Assembly (NCBI GenBank): GCA_000310025.1 | Contig: FN649742.1 | Span: forward strand, 4,774,333-4,802,690 | Direction: 5' to 3' | Source of the DNA: Ectocarpus siliculosus | Lineage: Eukaryota; Sar; Phaeophyceae; Ectocarpales; Ectocarpaceae | Length of the DNA stretch: 28,358 nt | Shown here: positions 21,901 to 28,358 of the stretch, in pieces | How the letters are laid out: each line of letters starts with the position of its first letter | How positions within the stretch are numbered: position 1 is the stretch's first letter | The notes under the pieces: generated by a model | Seen by the model: only the letters and a program-made list of their open reading frames with translations | Databases searched by the model: none | Told to the model about the DNA's origin: nothing | Position numbers and translations under genes: made by a program

Positions 21901-23027
21901 GCCACAGCGACGTTCGGTGCCACAGCGGTAAACGTGGGCTCGACGACGACGATAGCTTCTTCCCGCACGCCGTAGTCGGCCGTCAAGAGGGTGCGGCAGG
22001 GCGCTCCTACGGCGATGACCTTGTCCAACAGGCCGAAGAGTCGACGCTCCTCCGCGCGGATACCCGCGCCGCTCTCGTCCTGGAGCATGCGCTCGGGAAG
22101 CGCGACTCTAAGCCAAGGTTCCTCGCGGTAGAAAGGCTCGCTACCGGCACGTCATGATAGCAACAATCCGGCATCGCAACGAGGGGGGGTCGGAGGCAAG
22201 CGTCCATTTGCCACAAACCATGAGCATTTCCGTGTTTTTGATTGAAAAGTAACAAGGGAAGATATTATTGGGGGTCGCCGACAACAACAGAACAAACGGT
22301 CGAGAAAAAGACATCGCAACGAGAGCGTATTTTCCCACATTGCGACAGCTACCGGAACGCGCGTCCGCGGCACGTATTGCGCGGATTGCTTGTGCTGTAA
22401 AGAGAAGGAGTATGAAATCCGTTCCATTTGGCTCGTGAGAAAACCCGGCCTGACACGGACATGCCATCATCTCGAGAAACAAAATGAAAATCCATTCGTA
22501 TAACTTCCAACCTCCACCCCCCTTGCCTCCCCCCTTGTTCTGCTTCACTGCTAGCTGAAGCATCGTGAGCGGAAAAAACTGCTGACAGCAACTTATTGCG
22601 GCCCCGCTACGGCGAAATGACGGCGAAAAAAAAATGTAAATCACCTGAAAGGGCAGTGGATAAACCCGGCCACAATATTCCACGGCCCCCCACGCCCCCC
22701 CACCAGCTCGTGCAGCCGATCCCGCAAGAAGAGGAGAGCAATGCCGTCGATGATAAGGACTCGCGAGGGCGACCCGACACCCCTCTCCTCCAGTTCTCCT
22801 TGCCGCCTTAGCAGCTCGAATACGCGTTTCGCGGACGCCGGGTCCGAGGCAACGTGCACGTTTACCGAAGCGACGCCGGGACCAGCGCGGAGATCGTCCT
22901 CGAACGACCTCTGGACAACACAGCCGCCGGTCGCGCTACCGGGAGGGAGGCCGTAGACGAAGTCGACCTCATTCGCTGCTTCCGGCGAGCACGTGGTGGT
23001 CGCTCCGAGGAAGGAATTCCCCGTAGC
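19000..23027 (-). CDS. GT4-type glycosyltransferase fused to CDP-alcohol phosphatidyltransferase (5' incomplete)
   Basis: Four exons join cleanly: 23027-22645, 22140-20778, 20174-20004 and 19572-19000, giving 829 residues without the first exon. The first junction is phase 2 and recreates HCPFSEPFYREEPWL; the others are phase 0. Donors are GTGATT, GTGAGA and GTTGGT. Residues about 30-440 look like a GT4/GT-B glycosyltransferase: a degenerate TGG loop in the N-terminal half, an IIDGIALLFL strand, GTLCPRKGQ, NSCSESWAV, and an E-x7-E pair (E348, E356) typical of donor-sugar binding. After a hydrophobic helix, NLVTVFR (from 558) opens a CDP-alcohol phosphatidyltransferase domain. Its metal-binding motif is at 599-625 (DVADGILAR, then G-x3-D-x3-D), with later membrane helices in the last exon. 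The spacing between AR and G is nine residues, not the usual eight. The expected activity is head-group transfer from a CDP-lipid plus glycosylation in a membrane; substrates are unknown. A bacterial origin is possible but not shown. Confidence 0.8.
20726..20777 (-). repeat. CT/GA microsatellite abutting a splice donor
   Basis: On the plus strand this is a CT/GTCT-rich run. On the gene strand it is a purine run (GA/GACA repeats) beginning directly at the donor GTGAGAG of the large glycosyltransferase exon. It is intronic, and it keeps the reading frame open for about 25 extra codons rich in Arg and Glu, which could mislead gene prediction. Confidence 0.75.
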
Positions 23028-25734
23028 CTGGTCGAGGTAGATACAAGCGGGGAGCGGGAGTGCTCGTCACACCATGAGTGAACCGTAGAGCCTCCCCCAA
23101 TAGAGCCAATTTATTGTATGCGCAACGTGTGTCTCTGTCAGGGTCGCCTATGTATTAGGTGAGCAAGGCAAGAGGAGGCGCTACTTTCTAAGAAACACAA
23201 CGCGTCGGCGGGAGAGTTAGTTGTGATTGCGGCCGATGAACGATTCGTCCGTACCATCTGCACTACTGCACTACTAACGAAACGTGAACTTCGGCACTAA
23301 CGCTATCACTAACATCCATATTTGGCTATGGAAACGTTTCCACAACAACACCCTGCGCTGAGAACCCGAAAATCGAGAAAGAAACGGACGGATCAAGTAG
23401 CAGAGTACGACAGGAAAGTGTCTTTAGTCTTTAGTTAATAACATTTACTATTAATAATTACATTATTACTGCTGACCCTACTTAAACTTACTAATACTTC
23501 GTATGAAGGTCTCGATACCTACCTGCGGAGGGTTTTTCCTCGTATGTTTTCGTAAAGGTGGAAAATAATTAATTCGTGTGAGTAGAGACTGCAGATCTTC
23601 GATTTCACCTCGGTCGGCTGAACCCTTCGGAATTTGTATCCATACGTCTGACCTTCCTGCTATGTGGCCCCGGCTGATAAGTCACACACAACAATTATTG
23701 TGTGTAGAATGGGCGGCAAAATAGATGTGAGGACCACACAAACATACAGCAGTACAAGAGATACCTCTTCGTCGTCTGTTCCACACAAAGCGCAAGATGA
23801 GTCCCGACATGAGGTATTAGGAAAAATAAACACACAGAAAGACTACCCATTCGAGATACACGGGATGGATGTGTTGGAGTCTTTGTAGATGATGTGATAC
23901 GACCGCCAGCGGAGGCATACTGATACATACACAGTCCCCCCTGGCTAATGTGGCGAGTAATCGAATGAATGTGTTCAGACAGACAGAAGGGTGGGTTGGG
24001 GTTGGGAGCGGAGCGCGACTTCGCGGACGCGTCTTGCCACCGAACTCCCCAAAATACCGAACTCAACAAACAAAAAAGCTGTTCGCAGTTCCTGCGGGAA
24101 ATATCCCAGAATGTTCCCCTAGGTTTGTTCCTCCTATCTTCCTGTGGGGGCCCCATTCGTCCGTCCCCTCAAGAGGCGGGCGGTTCTCACAGCTTTTTTT
24201 CATTTTCGTAATATGACACCACGAATCCATCTCTATCTGCATTTATTTGTGTTGCTTGCATGTGCGCCTGTACGCCTGTCTGTACTGCTTTGGAATGCTG
24301 CGTCCTGGCCTCCTACATACATACCTGTTAGAGGAGAGAAGATTGTTTGCGGCGTGCTAGTTCAGTTTCGAGTTTCGAGTAAAATAAAAGACAACAATGC
24401 CAGGGACTTCGGGCAATCGCGCAATCGCACATAAAAGACTAGAGTGGGCGGAATAAAAAAAGAGGTTTTCGTCTCGCGCATGACTACAGCAGTGGGCCTC
24501 TCGGGCCGTCCGTACCACACACGACCCTCGGGTCGTGATGTATAGCTCAAACAAAATACAGAAACGCGTGAATGTATGCAGACCGATACCATGGGGATTC
24601 ACACTAGACGTATACGCGTATCAAGTGAGTGTCAAGTGGTGTTTCGGGAGCACGCTGAGACCGCGCCCCGAGCGTCCCGCAAACAGGTTCACAACCCGGC
24701 TCCGCGTTTCCTGATGTGGAAATAAGTTGCACTTTTTGTCGTCCTGGTCTACACTTACAGATGTAAGCATCTGGTCTATATGCAGAACCGAGAGGGGATT
24801 TTCTGGACATCACACTACAAACAACAGGGCGTGCTGCTTGTCGGCGAGTAAAACATGGCGCACGGTGCAGACATGAGGAGCACACACATGTGAGGAGCAT
24901 GAGATAGATTGATGTGGAAATATATTGAGCGGATTGTGGCATCAAAGTTACAGCAGTTAGTTGTTGTCGCCTTCGAGCCGCGGCACCATATCCATTGTAT
25001 GTAGCCTACAGCGTAAATTAGCAATGGTATTTATCATGATCGATCGTCCACCTTGTATCCCCGTCTCTCTTCTATCTCTTGTTCCATTGGGCCGGGATTG
25101 AAGGGTAGCCATGAAGGGTGTAGTGTGCCCTGGGTGCGGTGGCTCATCCTGCAATTCGCCGTATCTTCCCGTCCAAACAAATTCAAAGCAGGCGCTCTTG
25201 CAGTCAAGATCAACTCACCCTCTTGTCGGCTCCACCTCCCATGTTGCTGGAGACGAAAGCAGCGGTCGGTTGTACGCGTCCCCGAGGGTCACTCTATTCT
25301 CCTACAGCAGTAGTAACGCCGGAACCCGAAGCGGCGGCGGCGACTGCTCGAAGTGAGCGGGCTGTCAACTGCTGTCAATGTCCCTGGGTGAAAGAAGCAG
25401 ACCATCATTCCGTTCCGTTATTATTTCTTTTGAGTGAGTCATAAAATAATTGCCGAACCCACGTGTACCCCCCCCCCCCCTTCGTATATTCTTGGTTTTT
25501 TGGCTGTGAGACATACCCTGCATATGTTGCGAAGCAAATCGCGGGGAGCAGGGACAAGACACAGTGCGCAGGACAGGCACCACAGCAGACAAGCAGCAAA
25601 CTGCAGGAGAGGCAGGAAGGAGCAGGGAAAGAGCATTTCAACAGCTCAGACTTGCCCAAGAAGGGTGCGTGTCCGCACAATCGATCACGCCCTTTTGTCC
25701 TACGGTGGCTGAAGGACACGCGTAGGGCAAAAAA
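23028..25734. other. Spacer holding unfound first exon of the minus-strand fusion gene and promoters
   Basis: The fusion-gene frame meets an in-frame stop at about 23068-23070 without an ATG, so its start codon must lie upstream in this interval, but I could not place it. The interval also contains the 5' region of the plus-strand Bfr1-like gene. Visible features are an AT-rich patch (about 23415-23500), a dispersed-repeat relative near 23834-23885, and a C run at about 25470-25480. No other gene is supported. Confidence 0.5.
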
Positions 25735-28358
25735 ATGGCGCTCGAAGCTCGCTGCGGAGCGATGGAGTTGCAAGTGGACGAATTGGAAAAGGGCTGGGTC
25801 CTGATGAACGACAAGATCGAGGCAGTTATCAAGCGTCTGCCTAAGAGACCAGGCATCAACGGAGATCAGGTGGGCACAATAATTCTCGCGGCTGTGCGAT
25901 GCATGGTGATGGAACTTTTTGCGCTTGGAGGCAAGGCTGTATCGCGATCTCTCAGCGCGGTTGCCGGATCATCTCCGATCTTTTTCTCCCACAGCGTGGG
26001 TACACTTTGTCGAAACATGTTCACGCTGGATCCGCCGGACACGAAAGGGCGAGGTTCGGCTGCCCGGCTTGGTTGCTGTACTAGGGCGGCAGGCGCACAC
26101 ATTCTGCTCTCTGTAATGTCGGTTTATGCTCGACAAGCATTCATGGGTTTCATCTTGTCAGACTTACCTGGCCGTAATCTTGGCGCGCGCGTGCGCCGAG
26201 TCGCACCCGCCGCCATCGATATACCCAGCATAGACTACACCGCAACAGCGTGCGTAGTGCTGCAAACACGAAGCCTTGTGTGCATACTGTAGCACGGCTG
26301 TGAAGTGACGCCAACGCTGCCGTCGTTCGTCGCCCCCTGCCTGTCAGGTTTGCTGCGCGAGGACCCATGCCCTCGCATATCATTGATTTAGATATGATGT
26401 AATGGTGTGTACTTATTTGAAGGTGGCGACCAAGGCTGGCACTACAACTCTGTATCGAACTTGTTGTAGAGCGCACCCCGCCAATGGGCCAACCGTTACC
26501 TGCTGACTCCCACCGTTCGTGAGGATGACTGAAAAACTCTGAAACCACTCGTTCCGCCTGCTACTGCTGTCGCCGCTGCTGGTATTTCAATCTCGCGGTT
26601 TGGACCCGCCACTACAGCTTCGGGCGGAGGTAAGGTCCATCGACACCAAGCTGACCACCACGTCCATGAAGCTGGTGGATGAGAAGACCCTCCTCCGCAG
26701 GAAGGATAACATCAAGGCCCGCCTCAAAGACCTGGCCGCCTACGAATTGGCCCAGCAGGACGTGCAAGCACTAAAGGTCGGTTACTCGATTCCATAACTT
26801 TGTTTGCTTAACCCGGCTACAGACGAGTTGCCCCCGAAGCATTTGGAGGATCGATCGATTCCATACGTTTCTTGCGCGTCAGAATGTGTGTGCTTGGAAT
26901 ATATTTCGTCTGTGCTGCTTGCGTACCTTAGCCTGTTGGTTTCCGTTTTCGGGTGCACGGCTTGTTGGTCCTGGCTCTGCGTGCAGACTATGCTGCGTCG
27001 GTCTTAATCGGTCATGCGCTACCCCGTTGTGTGGGCCATCCTGCCGGCTGTAGCGAACGTTGCCATCGCACGGGACGGGGCGTGAGCCTCAAGGAGACGC
27101 GTGAGGGGTACACAGCTGCAGTGATTGTACAAATTCGAGGTGCCTCACGGAGGGGGACATTCGCTATTGCGGAGAGGCAATTCCAAGCGTTGTTGGGGGT
27201 GTTTGGGGCACGGAAGCACCACGGCTAACACAGCAGTGTACGAACCAACAAGAATACGAACTAGCGCCCATCCTCTTGCTCTCTCCTCGCAAAGGGCTGA
27301 TTCCTGACAATCTGCTGTCCACGCTGGACGATTCGTTGCCCCCATATTGTTGGTGTTGTGACCCGCCTCCGCAGGACCAACGCGCCGTGTTGTTCGCAGA
27401 AAAGCGCGACAAGACCGCACAGATGGCCGAAATGAGACAGGGGCTCCGCCGCTTGCGGCTGGCAGATCGCCTCGGCGTGGCCCCACGTGATCTAGCCCAG
27501 GAGAGCATCGAGGTTCCCCGCGAGGCTACCGGAAGAGTGAGTGCTGAATCGTTCTTGTCACACTCTTCACGTAAACACACACCCTTCGTTTTCCAGTTTC
27601 CCGGGTGAGCTGATGCGCGAATTTCTACCACGAACGGGTCGACGGGGGCGACGAGGCGTGCACGGGACGCTCAGCAGTAGGGGAGAGCACCTGCCCGACG
27701 CTGTGCTTCAGAAGGGCGAACGACTAAGAGCGTCCTTCTTACGTGCAGTGGGGATCAAGTGTCAGTAGCGCTTCTGAGCAGAGAGAGGTATTGCCGCGTG
27801 CTTCCAGCCGAACATAGTGTGAACCTGTCGAGGGAACCAAAGGTTCGTTCTGGGTGAGAACGCACCTTACTCCTGTCGACGAGCCTGGTGCTCGCACGGC
27901 GAAGAACGGCGTCGGAAACACCTAGCTGCCATCCTCAACAACACCTCGCAAGCCTACGTCTGATGGCCTGCTTGTTGTGCCCAGTGTGGGATAACTAGCA
28001 TCTTGCCCAACGCGCGATCAGCGACACCAGAGCTGCTTCGCTGTTGCTTCAACCTGTATGACGTTTGTACTCCAGCCAACAAATCTGGTTCCACAACTGC
28101 TGCTGGGACAAAAGACGGTGGCAACGCCATCTACCAGTAGGAGTTTTGTTGCCGCCGCCGCCGCCGCCGCCACTGCTGCTGCTGCTGCTGCTGCTTGTCT
28201 GGGCCCACCACCAGAATCTCACGCCGTCTTGGAAACCAAACCTGCTGCAGGTGATCGGGAAGAAGAGGGCGGCGCTTACGCAGCTGGAGGAAGAGTGCAG
28301 GGTCTCAATCGTCACGGAGAACGTCAGGCAAGCTGCCCCTTTTCCCCTCCCCCACCCC
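25735..28358 (+). CDS. Bfr1-like coiled-coil protein with KH-type motif (3' truncated by window)
   Basis: Four exons join in phase 0: 25735-25869, 26618-26776, 27375-27536 and 28251 onward. The ATG sits in an AAAAAAATGG context with an in-frame TAG just upstream. Residues 1 to about 135 are charged, heptad-like coiled coil. They include TTTSMKLVDEK and a Lys/Arg-rich helix resembling the Bfr1 nuclear-segregation family, which in yeast associates with polysomes and mRNPs. The last two exons then give IEVPREATGR|VIGKKRAALTQLEEE, which matches the start of a KH RNA-binding domain, with the junction inside the motif. The GxxG loop reads GKKR, so its final glycine is replaced by arginine. Introns are 748, 598 and 714 bases. 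The last exon may end at a GC donor (CAG|GCAAGC, 28328), or the frame may simply continue past the window. About 176 residues are visible. The role is inferred as translation- or mRNP-associated. Confidence 0.72.
28151..28194 (+). repeat. GCC and GCT trinucleotide repeats in intron 3
   Basis: Seven GCC units are followed, after ACT, by seven GCT units. They lie in the third intron of the Bfr1/KH-like gene, about 55 bases upstream of the acceptor of the KH-motif exon. If retained they would be translatable as Ala/Leu/Cys-type homopolymers. Confidence 0.9.

Noticed and set aside
22141-22683. Minus-strand open frame of 180 codons
   Set aside because: It lies mostly in the 504-base intron of the fusion gene and runs in a different frame from the exon.
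1-28358. CRISPR array, bacterial operon or prophage
   Set aside because: No regularly spaced direct repeats, no Shine-Dalgarno-led gene strings, and clear spliceosomal introns in every recognisable gene.

Overview
This is eukaryotic nuclear DNA, most likely from a photosynthetic stramenopile (ochrophyte) and plausibly a brown alga. The evidence is a red-lineage light-harvesting protein with a two-part plastid presequence (signal peptide followed by an A-F-V-P motif), several intron-rich genes with GTGAG/GTGGG-type donors and pyrimidine-rich CAG acceptors, long non-coding stretches with homopolymer runs and microsatellites, and no operon structure. I cannot fix the genus from sequence alone. 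All exon models below were assembled by hand from reading frames, splice consensus, phase agreement and protein-family logic.

Layout. Positions 1-306 hold a foldback (inverted-repeat) element cut by the window edge. Positions 307-4380 show nothing convincing. Positions 4381-5590 (+) contain coding-like fragments of an acidic, internally repeated protein, either decayed or with unresolved introns. Positions 7780-12778 (-) are a three-exon light-harvesting gene (RedCAP-like) whose first intron is about 3.8 kb and falls exactly at the signal-peptide/transit-peptide junction. A gap of about 370 bp separates it from a divergent (+) gene of unknown function (about 13148-16882; its last three exons are the best supported). 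Positions 16883-18999 are a convergent spacer. Positions 19000-23027 (-) are a multi-exon gene that appears to encode a GT4-type glycosyltransferase fused to a CDP-alcohol phosphatidyltransferase. Its first exon was not found. Positions 23028-25734 are AT-richer spacer. Positions 25735-28358 (+) are the 5' part of a gene joining a Bfr1-like coiled coil to a KH-type RNA-binding motif; it runs off the right edge.

The genes do not form a visible pathway; this looks like ordinary gene order in a large algal genome. The most unusual items are two multidomain architectures. In the first, a glycosyltransferase and a phospholipid head-group transferase sit in one polypeptide, suggesting one enzyme that builds and glycosylates a membrane lipid. 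In the second, a Bfr1-like coiled coil and a KH motif share a chain; in yeast, Bfr1 and the KH protein Scp160 are separate partners.
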